Source: Megaustenia siamemsis (lineage: Eukaryota; Mollusca; Gastropoda; Stylommatophora; Ariophantidae). Taken from it: a stretch of DNA of 64,000 nt. The position numbers were made by a program, and so were the translations under genes. The notes below the pieces were generated by a model that was not told the DNA's origin, ran no database searches, and saw only the letters and a program-made list of their open reading frames with translations. Positions within the stretch are counted from its first letter, which is position 1. Each line of letters opens with the position of its first letter. Where the stretch lies: positions 77,492,244 to 77,556,243 of the forward strand of contig JAVIAB010000051.1 of assembly GCA_032433765.1 (NCBI GenBank). The letters run 5' to 3'. Below, one piece after another: positions 35,105 through 45,202 of this stretch.

Positions 35105-37220
35105 TAGCTTGTTTCATAAGTCGTGCCCAACTTTAAAAATCAATATCTTTTAAACCGCTTTTTGTAATTTTTTCAAAATTTGCATGTATAGTTATAATGA
35201 TTAGAACCCAACAGGGAATTAATTTAATTAAAAACCAACATTTGGTTATTATTATTGCTTATTTGATTTATATAAATTTATAACGACCCATTGATGTAGT
35301 CAAAACTTAGTGTTTACAGTATTTAAGTTAAAAATAGCGATTACAAATCCAAACACGGTCCAATTTACGATTTTGCACGCTTTCCGCGTGAGTAATCTGA
35401 CACAATTAGACACTTGTAGTAGACACGAGACATTGTGTGTTCCATTTCCGTTAATTCAGCGGCGTAACGTGGAACAATAACATTTATCATGAGTCTTAAA
35501 ATGAAATTCTGCAGTTTACAAAACATCGCAATAAAAATGTATGACTATTTTTGCAAAGAGGCTAAACGAGGAAGATTATTTCATTCTTTAGAAAACCCAG
35601 AGAATAGGACAAGACACATTTTGGATTTATCTAAACGGTCATTTAATCGCTGGATTCAAGCACGTGACCGTCAATGTTCCAAATATACAAAATCACAAGG
35701 AAGAGCAAAAATGTTGGATAATTTCGACAGTGAACTTATTAGAAGTGAAATTCGCAAAATGTTGGGTATGAATGAAACTGTTACAATAAGAAAATTAAAA
35801 GTATCGCTGAAAAAGAACAACAGTATTGAAATATCAAAGTCTACATTATGGAGGAATGTGAGAGCTGCAGACTTTACATTCAGAAAGTATTCCAATGGAC
35901 GAAACATCATCTGTGAGAAGCCACATATAGTAGTCATGAGAAGCAAGTACTTACGTGAAGTAAAAGAGGTGCGCAAGCAAGGTTATGATATTGTGTACTT
36001 GGATGAAACATGGATCAATGCTCACCACACTAACCAAAGGGAATGGCTGTCATCAGATGGAAAGATTAAGAGATTAATACCTAGCAGCAAAGGACAGCGC
36101 TTGATAATTGCTCATGCAGGTAGTCGACAACATGGACTAATACAGAATGCAGAGCTCATTTTTCTTTCAAAATCCATAGACAATCGGGATTATCACTCTG
36201 AGATGAATGGTCACATATTTAGACATTGGATTGAAAATTCTGTTCTCCCATCACTAGATCGACCATCTTGCCTAATAATGGACAATGCAGCGTACCACAA
36301 CATTGTTGCACTTGAAGATAAAGTCCCGACGTCATCCAGTACAAAAGATGCTATTAAGATATGGCTCACAAAGGAGCACATACAATTTAATAACATGTAC
36401 TTAAAACCTGAATTACTATCTCTAGTAAAGCAAAAACAGAGGACAAAGATTTTTCAAATAGATAAGATTATCCAAGAGCACGGTCATATAAGTTTGAGGC
36501 TGCCACCTTACCATGCTCATTTAAATCCAATAGAACTAATCTGGGCAAAATTAAAAGGACAAGTGACAGATGAAAATACAACATTCAAAATATGCGATGT
36601 AAAGACTCTTGCTAATCTCGCTTTATTAAATATAGACAAAGATTATTGGGCTAAATGTGAAGACCACGTCTTAAAACAGGAAGAGGAATATTGGAAAAAT
36701 GATGGTTTGTGGAATGTTCAACCCCAAACAGTTATTAATCTTTTAGACTCGTCTGATTCAGAATGAAAGTATATAGCCCCCACAATGTTGGCCCCTATAT
36801 TACCTTAAATTATTTCAACAAACGGTCCTTTTCAGGACCACACAACTATGAAAATTGGACATACAGGTATACCTTGATATTATTATCGTCCGTCCTCGAA
36901 CTGAGCAGACAATAATTCTCCTGGTGTTTTGTTTTATCCAGTTATTTCCCCATTACGGCCACGCCTTTACCTAGTGAAAATTAATCGTAGACCAGCAACT
37001 ACGGTAATTTCTATTCTTTAGGGCTTCACAATTTACAATTTTGACAAACATCAAAGAAATATCGCCGCTTTAAGAAAACTGCAGCTGCAAGATATTTGTT
37101 AAATATACATTTAAAGGGTCTTTTGCATTCTAATAACATTTGGAAAATTTCAAAAGTATTTAACAAACGGTTAGAGAGTAATAGCGTTTTGAAGTTGGGC
37201 AAATGTTTTGAAACGAGCTA
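35105..37220 (+). mobile_element. Complete IS630-Tc1-mariner-like transposon (DD83E, Sailor-like), 2.1 kb
   Basis: The ends form an inverted repeat. The left end begins TAGCTTGTTTCATAAGTCG then TGCCCAACTTT. The complement of the right end begins TAGCTCGTTTCAAAACATT then TGCCCAACTTC. Weaker pairing continues for about 85 bases (AAACCGCTTTTTGT against AACCGTTTGTT, then TTTTTCAAAATTTGCAT against TTTGAAATTTTCCAA). TA dinucleotides at 35103-35104 and 37221-37222 fit the TA target duplication of this superfamily. One intact transposase gene lies inside, with 384 bases of leader and 454 of trailer. I expect it to be recent because nothing is broken. Confidence 0.85.
35489..36766 (+). CDS. DDE transposase, IS630/Tc1 superfamily, DD83E (Sailor-like), intact
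   Basis: A 425-codon uninterrupted frame. Residues about 40-155 look like a DNA-binding region with helix-turn-helix segments (ILDLSKRSFNRWIQA; KSTLWRNVRAADF). The catalytic core has Asp172 in YLDETWINAHHT, Asp265 in LIMDNAAYH and Glu349 in PPYHAHLNPIELIWAKLKG. Counting on the DNA, 83 residues separate the second Asp and the Glu. Classic Tc1 (34), mariner (34) and pogo-type families are far shorter. Spacing of about 82 is what I recall for the Sailor group, hence the comparison. Role: cut-and-paste transposition in the nucleus, recognising the inverted repeats at 35105 and 37220. The first ATG of the frame is used; a second Met (residue 4) follows closely. No stop, frameshift or missing catalytic residue is visible. 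Confidence 0.87.
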   Translation: MSLKMKFCSLQNIAIKMYDYFCKEAKRGRLFHSLENPENRTRHILDLSKRSFNRWIQARDRQCSKYTKSQGRAKMLDNFDSELIRSEIRKMLGMNETVTIRKLKVSLKKNNSIEISKSTLWRNVRAADFTFRKYSNGRNIICEKPHIVVMRSKYLREVKEVRKQGYDIVYLDETWINAHHTNQREWLSSDGKIKRLIPSSKGQRLIIAHAGSRQHGLIQNAELIFLSKSIDNRDYHSEMNGHIFRHWIENSVLPSLDRPSCLIMDNAAYHNIVALEDKVPTSSSTKDAIKIWLTKEHIQFNNMYLKPELLSLVKQKQRTKIFQIDKIIQEHGHISLRLPPYHAHLNPIELIWAKLKGQVTDENTTFKICDVKTLANLALLNIDKDYWAKCEDHVLKQEEEYWKNDGLWNVQPQTVINLLDSSDSE

Positions 37221-37239
37221 TAGTTTGCTGTTGTAAAGT

Positions 37240-37497
37240 AAAGTAATGTAAAGAGCCCCCCGTCACGCCAAGTGGCGTATAGGGAATATTGTGTTAGTAA
37301 CCATAAATTTTACAGACCTTCAGCACATGATTTTTTGGGGTAATGTGGTTGATATTACGCCCGTGCTGCTTTCCTAACCAAGAAAAAAATCCGGTACACA
37401 TTTAAGGCTGGGTGAAACCGGAAGCCGTCGGTTGGGATCGAACCCTACCCCTTGTCCATTGTAGTCCAGTTCACTAACCATTGAGCTATCGAGGCTC
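37240..37497 (-). mobile_element. SINE-1 copy next to the DNA transposon
   Basis: It runs from AAAGAGCCCCCCGTCACGCC at its 3' end (37250) through TTACGCCCGTGCTGCTTTCC and GGAAGCCGTCGGTTGGGATC to CACTAACCATTGAGCTATCG (37470-37490). No convincing TSD was found. It starts less than 20 bases outside the transposon end. Confidence 0.82.
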
Positions 37498-37689
37498 GTT
37501 TACTGTATATTTTAAGCGAATTTCTCACATTCTAAGGAAACAAAACCAAATATTGACAAAAACAATGTTTTAACGAATGAAGTGTAAACAAACACACAGA
37601 CAAGAACTGATGCCAAAATGACACCTTATATAATCATATAAATCATATAAAATATCAGTCTTGTATAATTTACAAAACTAATGAAATGA

Positions 37690-38050
37690 CGATTAGAGGC
37701 CACAGAGATGGGATTTCTCAGAAAAATTTTGAAAGTTCCCTGCACAGCTAAAAAACCAATGAAGAAATTCTCAATGAGGCCAACACAAAAAGAGGATTCC
37801 TTAAAAAAAACATCCGAAAGAAACGATCAACATTTTTCGGGCACATCATGAGAATAGGAAAGTTGGAATACCTGGTTACAACTGGCAAAATACAAGGAAA
37901 GAGAGATCGCGGACAACAAAGAGAGAAAATGCTGGATAGCTTGGTGTCATGGCATGGAAAACAGTCAACGACAGAACTGATACGATGCACTGTGTATAGA
38001 TGATTGTGGAAGGACATTATCGCCTATGTCAACCGGTATATCACATGATG
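37690..38050 (+). pseudogene. LINE-A 3' fragment, frameshifted
   Basis: DNA-level match to LINE-A: GAGATGGGATTTCTCAG, CAACTGGCAAAATACAAGG, AGAGAGATCGCGGACAACAA, GATACGATGCACTGTGTA, and the end TATCGCCTATGTCAACCGGT with a short GATGATG tail. Confidence 0.75.
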
Positions 38051-38304
38051 ATGCTGATAATTTGCAATGCCAGAAAGGCTACAATTATAAGAAAGGAACC
38101 ATACAAACAGTTACGTTTCAGTGCAATCATAGATTGTACATTGAAATAGTAAAGGATGAATTTATTTTAAAAAAGAAAATATTATGTTTGTATAGCACAC
38201 AAGTAAAGTCGTTAAATTAATATTTTTCTTCGTTATTTGAGTCATTCTATTATATAGTATATGTGAACCTGCACATATATTGCAAAAATATGATAATATT
38301 CATC

Positions 38305-38975
38305 ATCATCGAGTGCCATCTCCGCAACGAAGGTTGGCTACCATGGAACGCCATTCTGCTCTGTCTCTTGCTTTGATGGTGCAGGTTGTCATAGGCTGGT
38401 TTGTCCATCTTTTGATGTTACTCGTCCATGTTAGTCTTGGTCTGCCTCTGCCTCTTTAACCTTGTATTTTCCCCTCCAGGATTACTTTTAGTAGGCTGTT
38501 GTGTCTTTTAACATGGATCAAAAATAGCATTTGTCTTGTTTGAATTGTGTTTAGTAGTTCTCTTTTAATTTTTAGTTGTTTTAATACTTCATGGTTTGTT
38601 TTCTTTTCCTTCCATCCAATTCTACCTATTCTTCTATATATCCACATTTCAAAGGCTTCAATTCTCTGTTCCGTTCTCTTTGGAACATTTTGCTATTCTT
38701 AGTTTTAGCCCTGGTGTTATTTGTTTTGATGTTAGTATGTTCTTCGTGACATTAAGATTACTTGTTGCCATTCATATTCTTTTGTTTATTTAAGTTGTAC
38801 ATTTTCCATCACTGGTTATAGTATGTCCAAGATGGTTGTAGCTATGAACTGTCTCCAGGTCTATTCCTTCAATTTTGATATCCACTTGCGGGTTTTGAGT
38901 ATTTCCTTTGTTTATGATTATAATTTTATTCTTTTTGATATTCATATCTAGTCCATATTTTTTGCTTGTCATGTT
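38305..38975 (-). pseudogene. LINE-B C-terminal fragment
   Basis: From a CATCATCATCGAGTGCC 3' end the minus strand gives the LINE-B order: IYRRIGRIGWKEKKTN, QLKIKRELLNTIQTRQM, VILEGKIQG, and upstream GLDMNIKKNKIIIINKGNTQ, IKIEGIDLETVHSYN and HLGHTITSDGKC. Several frameshifts are present. Confidence 0.8.
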
Positions 38976-39189
38976 TATATTACATAATGCAAAGAAGCAA
39001 ACAGAAATGAAGCCCTATTTTGTTTAAACAATTCCATTGTTACAACGGGCGTTTTCTGAACGAACGGCTCCATGAGATGACAATCCCTGAGTTAGTACCA
39101 GAGCAGTGCAGCCTGAGGTTGTGCTGTTCACTACGCCTCGTAGTTGTGGCGTTAGTTTTTTTAAGAATATTGCCACCGTGTTTCCCATG

Positions 39190-39487
39190 ATCATGATCAT
39201 CATCAAGCACAATGCTTGTTGGCGTAGGTGATCATGTCTCTCCACACCTTTTTATCTCGACAGTTAATTATCATTTCTGTTGTTGACCTTCTGCCACGCC
39301 ATTCTCTTAAGCTGTCTGGTATCTTTTTTCTTTGCTTCCCTCTGTCTCTTCGTCTCTCAACTCTCCCAGTTGTCACGGTATTTTCCATCTGTTCCCTTCT
39401 CATTGCATGGTCAGAAAATGATGATTGTTTCTTCCTAATTTTGGAAATTAGCTGTCTTTTTGCTTTGGCCGCTTTCAGAACGTTTTC

Positions 39488-39577
<90 letters not shown>

Positions 39578-39581
39578 CAAT

Positions 39582-39613
<32 letters not shown>

Positions 39614-39700
39614 GTTATATATTGTTACAACATACTTCTGTAAAACCACATTTCTACAGCCTCCAGTGATTTTCTTATCTATTATCCTATTGTTCACGAT
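39190..39700 (-). pseudogene. LINE-A fragment with a (TA)n expansion inside the frame
   Basis: The minus strand has [50 protein letters not shown] and [13 protein letters not shown], the LINE-A C-terminus. Upstream, a (TA)n tract of about 130 bases (39489-39617) reads as YIYIYI and then rejoins a [10 protein letters not shown] segment seen in other LINE-A copies, so a microsatellite has grown within the LINE. Confidence 0.78.
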
Positions 39701-41524
39701 TCACATCTATATGTTAAGACTTGCTCTTGGTGTTTGCCATAATCCACGGCGAAAATAACTAATTTTTATTTTAACATCTTAATAATATAACAACATGCCT
39801 GAAATAAAGCAATGAATTCTAAATAATACACAAAAGATCACAAACCTATACCTACTTTCTAAAGAAACCCCACCTTTTCCCCACTCCCACCACCATTTTC
39901 ATTCTATTTCTGTTACAATAATTCATTGCAGCAGACATTTAAGGTGTTTCAATCGGCATTTATTTAATGGTTGTATAACTAACGAGGATATTGCAAAGAA
40001 ATAGAAGCGAACGTACTTCATCCTTGTCAGAAATATGACGACATCACGTTGTACGCTGAAAGTAAAACCACCGTGTGTGAAAACATGATAACGATTATTG
40101 AAGAAATCTTTTGGTAGCGAATGATACACCCGCTATTTGACTTGTGACTAATATACAATTCTACTACTGCCATAGGTAAGACATAACAGAACTTGGTATG
40201 TATTACAACATGACATTCTAATTGAAAGTTGACTGCCCTCAATACACAATCACTATTGTCAAATTTCGTGTGGTGATAAGTGTAGTAATGATAACTTAAT
40301 ATCGCTGCCGTGTTTGCTTTGTTTATTGTTGACACTGTTAAGTGCACATTTTATTAAGAGCTGTTTCTCAGGTTCTTTTAATACATAGTTAATATTTTTG
40401 CTTTTTTTTTTTTTGTAAGACGTTTTTATCTCTGCTTTTAAACTGTGAAAAAAAAACGTTCTTGTCTGTTTTAATGCGCAACTATGTATATCTTAAATGC
40501 GGCAATGTCTTTTTAAAAAAAACTATTATGTTTTAGGTATTATTAATGTTTTTTTTTTTCTGAACCGTTGTATTTTTCCCCAATGATGCTCTGTCTATTT
40601 GGTTAACAAACGCTACATGTACAGAAGGTCTTTTTTCGCTTTTAAAAAGGCAGTTTGTCTTAGAGCTTTTATCTGCTTGTGTGTTTTATTATTTTTGTTT
40701 CAACGATATGTTTAAAGGTAAATTAAAACAATGTCGTGTCAATAGTGGTGTATTTATAACGCCGTTTTAAATATTAATCGCTTTCTCCAAAAGGCTGCTT
40801 GTTATTTTAAAGAAAAAAACCAAAAAAAACAATATATGTCCAAACTGTTTTCAAACGCTGTTTTATTTGATATATTTCACCTCCAATTTCACTCAACTGT
40901 TTTATATTTTCTTTGATATTTCATACTTTTGTCGCTCTGTCAATTTGAAATATTCTGCACATTTTTAACATTAAAATTGGCATCCTTCATTTGTGGAGGA
41001 TTATTTTAGTATACAGTGCATTTTTGCATCAATTTGGAATCATTCTATTACCATCAAATAATGTTACACAAATACATTATTTTTTTCATGAAATTTATCT
41101 TACTCAAACGAACCTCCAAACTTTTCTCATAAATTTATTTCATTAAAATTAATTATCATTTGCCATAAATTGTCTGCACAAATATTTCATCTTTTTCCAT
41201 CTCATAAGAAAATTGTTAAAAAACCATCTTTAGTTTAAGGCCACTTTCATCTATACGCCCCAATTATATTCATTTTTTTCTTTAAATGTATCACTGAAAT
41301 CATTACTGTATTTTCACATCCTAGTGTTTGTACGTAAACAACTGTTTTAGATTGTCTTGATATCACATTTGTATCATAATAACTTAGATTAGTCTATCAT
41401 GTTGGACGATACAATCCTACAATGATACTTTTATACGTAAAATGATTATTACTTTAGAGTACATGGACATTATTTTCGTAGACATTTTTGGTTTTCTTAA
41501 TGAAATAAAATTTTCACATCGTCT
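39701..41524. other. No gene seen; 1.8 kb of AT-rich, T-run-rich DNA
   Basis: Several short poly-T and poly-A tracts (40400-40560, 40810) and no open frame above about 105 codons. I could find neither a repeat unit nor an exon. Confidence 0.55.
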
Positions 41525-41645
41525 TTGTTGTTTATGTGTTCAATAAATGTTTCTATTGTCCGTGTTGTTTATGCGCTCAATAAATGTTCCTATTTCCGTG
41601 TTGTTTATGTGTTTAATAAATGGTCTTATTGGCTGTGTTGTTTAT

Positions 41646-43857
41646 CTTCTTCTTCTTCTTCCTCTTTCCTTCCTCATCTGCCTTTCAGCGTCGAGGGGAG
41701 ATATAATTTGCGGTCTTTTGCTCTTCTGTTCGCCTCTGCTGCTGTTATGTTTCCTAGTGCTTCTAATATGCCATCGATCCATCTTTTTCGTGGTCGACCC
41801 TTGGGTCTGTTGTTCTCACAACGTATGTTGAAGGCTCGTTGTGTTGTGTTTTGTTCTTTCTGCCTTGTCACGTGGCCGAACCATTTTATCTGTTGTTTCC
41901 TTATATATTCTATGGCTGGGGCTATTCCTAGCTTTTTTCTCAGTTCTTCATTTCTGATCTTATCTCTCAGACTGTTTCCTGTCATTCGTCTAACACATTT
42001 CATCTCTGTAGAGGTTTTTTCTTGTTGTTCTTGCATCTAGGGTCCAGGTCTGGCATTGGTAGCACAACGTTGGGATGAAGATTGTATTGTATAGTGCTCG
42101 TTTTGCCTCCAGAGTTATTTCCTTGTTGGAAAATAGTGGTGATAACTGTCCGATGATTTGACAAGCTTTGATGCATCTTGATTCTATCTCTGCTGTTTGG
42201 GAATTATCGTTTGTCATTAGACTTCCTAGATATTTGAATTCCTCTACTTGTTTTAGTTGTCTGCCTTCTATAGTTATGTTGATGTTCTGTTTATTTTTGG
42301 CGACATTCATGACTTCTGTTTTGTTGATGTTGATTTTCATGTTGTATTTTGTTCCTAAGATGTTGAGTTTGTTTAAGTGTTCTTGTAGGTCTTCTATTGT
42401 TTCATGTATTAGTGCCTGGTCGTCTGCAAATAGAAGTTCGTTGATCTCCTCTGTCTCTGATGGGTTGGCTAGCTTGCTTATATGGTCCATGTATGTAATA
42501 AACAGTAGGGGGGATAGTACGCACCCCTGTCTTACACCTGATCTAACTTCGAAGTGGTCTGTGTAGCCTGTTGCTGTTCTGACCCTGCAGCTGCTGTTGG
42601 CGTAGAGACTTTTAATAATGTTGGTTAGATGTTGGCTTACTCCGTATGCTGTTAGTATCTCCCACAGTTGTTCTCTGTTCACTCTGTCGAATGGTTTTTC
42701 CTGGTCAATGAAGGCTATGTATAAGTTTTGATTGTGTTCTGTCGTTTTTTCTGCAAGCTGTTTTAGTGTGAATAGTGCGTCGGTACATCCTCTGTTTTTT
42801 CGGAACCCCATTTGAGAATCGCTTAACTGTAGTTCTATTATTGGTCTCAGTCTTTTTTCCAAGATTTTGGCGTATAGCTTTCCTACATGGCTGAGCAGAG
42901 ATATACCTCTATATTGATTGCAGTCTCTTTTGCTACCTTTCTTTTTCCATATTGGTATGATGATTGCCTGTTGCCAGTCTTCTGGGGCTTGTTGTTGGTG
43001 CCATGCTGCATTAAATATTCTGTGCAGCCATTGCGTTCCTGTTTCTCCCGCTGCTGCTATTATTTCTATTGGAATGTTATATATCCCTGGTGCTTTGTTT
43101 CTTGGTGCATATTTGATTACTTCTTCTATTTCCTCTTTCATGATGTTGGGTTCAGTATTTGTGAGTTCTAGCGTGGTTTTTGTTGTCTTGTTGGTAGTTG
43201 GTATGTTTAACAGGTCTTCAAAATATTCTTTCCATCTCTGTTGCATACATTGGTTGTTTGATATTGGTTGTCCGTCTTTGTCATTTATCAGCTCAGTAGG
43301 ATCATGGTTTTCTTTTCTCGCTCTTGTGGCTTTTACTGCTTTGTAGAAATCTCTTGTGGCTGTCTTGAAGTCTCTGCTCATGTTTTGTCCGAATTCTGTC
43401 CAATTCCTTTGCTTAGCTTCTTTGATCAGCATTTTAACTCTTTTTCGAACTAAGGCATATCTTTCATATTTTTCTTGGTTCTTGTTCTCCCTCCAATTTT
43501 TAAACAGTTTCTTCTTTTCTTTAATTGCTTCTCTGATTGTTTCGTTCCACCACGGGGTGCTCTTTTTCCCTTCTCTTGTTCTTAGCTTCGTTCCACAAAC
43601 TGTTTTAGAGATGTTAGTTACTGTTTCCTTAAATTGTTTCCACTCTTCTTCTACTGTGCCTACTTCGTTGGGGAGTTTCTTGAATTCCTCTCTTAGTTTT
43701 TCTTCTAGGGTTTTCCTTGTTTCTTGCTCGTTTAATTGTTTTATTTTTATTGTCTGTTTTTTTCGCTTCTTTTGTTTGTTTTCGTATATTCTCTTTATTT
43801 TTGGCTGTCTTAGTGTGATCATAACCATTGTTATATTATTGTTTGTAACAATATTAT
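41646..43857 (-). mobile_element. LINE-D, 5'-truncated 2.2-kb copy
   Basis: The 3' end carries an (AAG)n tail at 41646-41662. The flanking repeat sequence TGTGTTGTTTAT occurs on both sides (41634-41645 and 43858-43869), consistent with a 12-bp TSD, although the host array itself contains that word. The endonuclease region is missing. An older copy of the same family is at 49131-54090. Confidence 0.82.
41674..43828 (-). pseudogene. LINE-D reverse transcriptase with one frameshift
   Basis: The first frame (43828-41990, 612 codons) has a basic linker, STPWWNETIREAIKEKKKLF, the RT fingers NKAPGIYNIPIEII and YRGISLLSHVGKLYAKI, the block FIDQEKPFDRV (family usual: EKAFD), GVRQGCVLSPLLF, and LLFADDQALI with the two catalytic Asp at residues 469-470. 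A second frame (42036-41674) continues with EMKCVRRMTGNSLRDKIRNE, IKWFGHVTRQ and KGRPRKRWIDG. The join falls at a run of six T (42015-42020, plus strand), so a single-base indel there explains the break; a sequencing error is possible. Everything else in the RT looks intact. Confidence 0.85.
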
Positions 43858-44109
43858 TGTGTTGTTTATGTGTTCAATAAATGTTGCTATTGCCCGTGTT
43901 GTTTATGCGCTCAATAAATGTTCCTATTTCTGTGTTGTTTATGTGTTTAATAAATGGTCTTATTGGCTGTGTTGTTTATGTGTTCAATAAATGTTGCTAT
44001 TGCACGTGTTGTTTATGTGTTCAATAAATGGTCTTATTGGCTGTGCTATTTGTGTGTTCAATAAATGTTGCTATTGCCCGTGTTGTTTATGTGTTCAATA
44101 AAAGTTCCG

Positions 44110-44215
44110 ATCGTCTGTGTTGTCAACAATGGATCTGATACAATACACTGTATATAGAAAATAGCGGAAGGACATGATAGCCTACGCCAACTGGTATGGC
44201 ACATAGTGATGATGA
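44110..44215 (+). pseudogene. LINE-A 3' tip inside the 37-bp array
   Basis: TCAACAATGGATCTGATACA to GGAAGGACATGATAGCCTAC then GCCAACTGGTATGGCACATA with a short GATGATGAT tail matches the last 100 bases of LINE-A. Confidence 0.75.
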
Positions 44216-44334
44216 TCGGCTTTATTGTTTGTGTGGTTAATAAATATTCCATTCGTCTGTGTTGTTTATGTGTTCAATAAATGTTCCTGTTATATGTGTT
44301 GTTTATGTGTTTAATAAATGTCTAATAATAATAA

Positions 44335-44482
44335 ATAATCGCGGACGACAAAAAGAGAAAATACTAGATAGCTTTGATGTCATGGCATGGATAATGTCAA
44401 CAGAACTGATACGATGACAGTGGATAGAAGATTGTGGAAGGACATGATCGCCTACGCCAACCGGTATGCCACATGATAATGA
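44335..44482 (+). pseudogene. Second LINE-A 3' tip inside the array
   Basis: CGCGGACGACAAAAAGAGAA, TAGATAGCTTTGATGTCATG and AAGGACATGATCGCCTACGC, then CAACCGGTATGCCACATGAT match LINE-A. The array resumes just after the tail. Confidence 0.75.
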
Positions 44483-44529
44483 TGTGTAGTTTATGCGTTC
44501 AATAAATTTTCCAATCGTCTGTGTTATTT

Positions 44530-45155
44530 CATCATCATCGAGTGCCTTCTCCGCAACGAAGGTTGGCTACCATGGATCGCCATTCTACTCTGTTTCTTGC
44601 TTTGATGGTGCAGGCTGTCATAGATTGACTTGTCCATCTTTTGATGTTACTCGTCCATGTTAGTCTTGGTCTGCCTCTGCCTCTTTTATCTTGTGTTTTT
44701 CCTTCCAATATTATTTTTAGTAGGCTGTTGTATCTTTTAACATGCCCCAAAAATGTCATTTGTCTTGTCTTAATTGTATTTAGTAGTTTTCTGTTTATTT
44801 TCAGTTGTTTTAAAACTTCATCGTTTGTTATCTTTTGTTTCCATCCAATTCTACCTATTCTTCTATAAATCCACATTTCAAAGGCTTCAATTTTCTGTTC
44901 TGTTTTCTTGTCTAATGTCCATGTTTCTGCACCATACAGGAATATTGAGAAGATGTAACATTTTGCCATTCTTAGTTTCAGCCCTGGTGATATTTGTTTT
45001 GTTGTTAGTATATTTTTCATGGCATTAAACTTACTTTTTGCCATACCTATTATTTTGTTTATTTCAATTTTACATTTCCCATCATTGGAACTATAGTATG
45101 TCCCAGGTAGTTGTAGCTCTGGACTTTCTCCAAATGTATTCCCTCAACTGTGATA
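44530..45155 (-). pseudogene. LINE-B C-terminal fragment, mostly open
   Basis: A 169-codon minus frame (45044-44535) carries KQISPGLKLRMAKCYIFSIF, YGAETWTLDKKTEQK, RRIGRIGW, FLGHVKRYNS, RGRGRPRLTW, WTSQSMTA and WRSMVANLRC. The 3' end is CATCATCATCGAG in plus orientation. 5' truncated; no RT core. Confidence 0.82.
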
Positions 45156-45202
45156 TTTAATTATTTATGTGTTCAATATTTAATTTAATTTTTAATATAA
45201 TA

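Larger units (their letters stand above)
41525..45180. repeat. 37-bp minisatellite, broken up by LINE insertions
   Basis: Units (GTTGTTTATGTGTTCAATAA then ATGTTCCTATTGTCCGT) occupy 41525-41645, 43858-44105, 44220-44330 and 44485-44525, with a last trace at 45160-45180. The gaps are LINE-D (41646-43857), two LINE-A 3' tips (44110-44215, 44335-44480) and LINE-B (44530-45155). The present array totals only about 15 units. Confidence 0.88.

Noticed and set aside
35489..36766. Bacterial contamination (IS630 transposase)
   Set aside because: The gene sits inside an element with long eukaryote-style inverted repeats, in AT-rich DNA next to SINEs, with no bacterial neighbours.
41525..43880. Plus-strand frames opposite LINE-D (up to 174 codons)
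   Set aside because: Hydrophobic, Leu/Ser/Phe-rich shadows of the Lys- and Glu-rich minus-strand RT gene.
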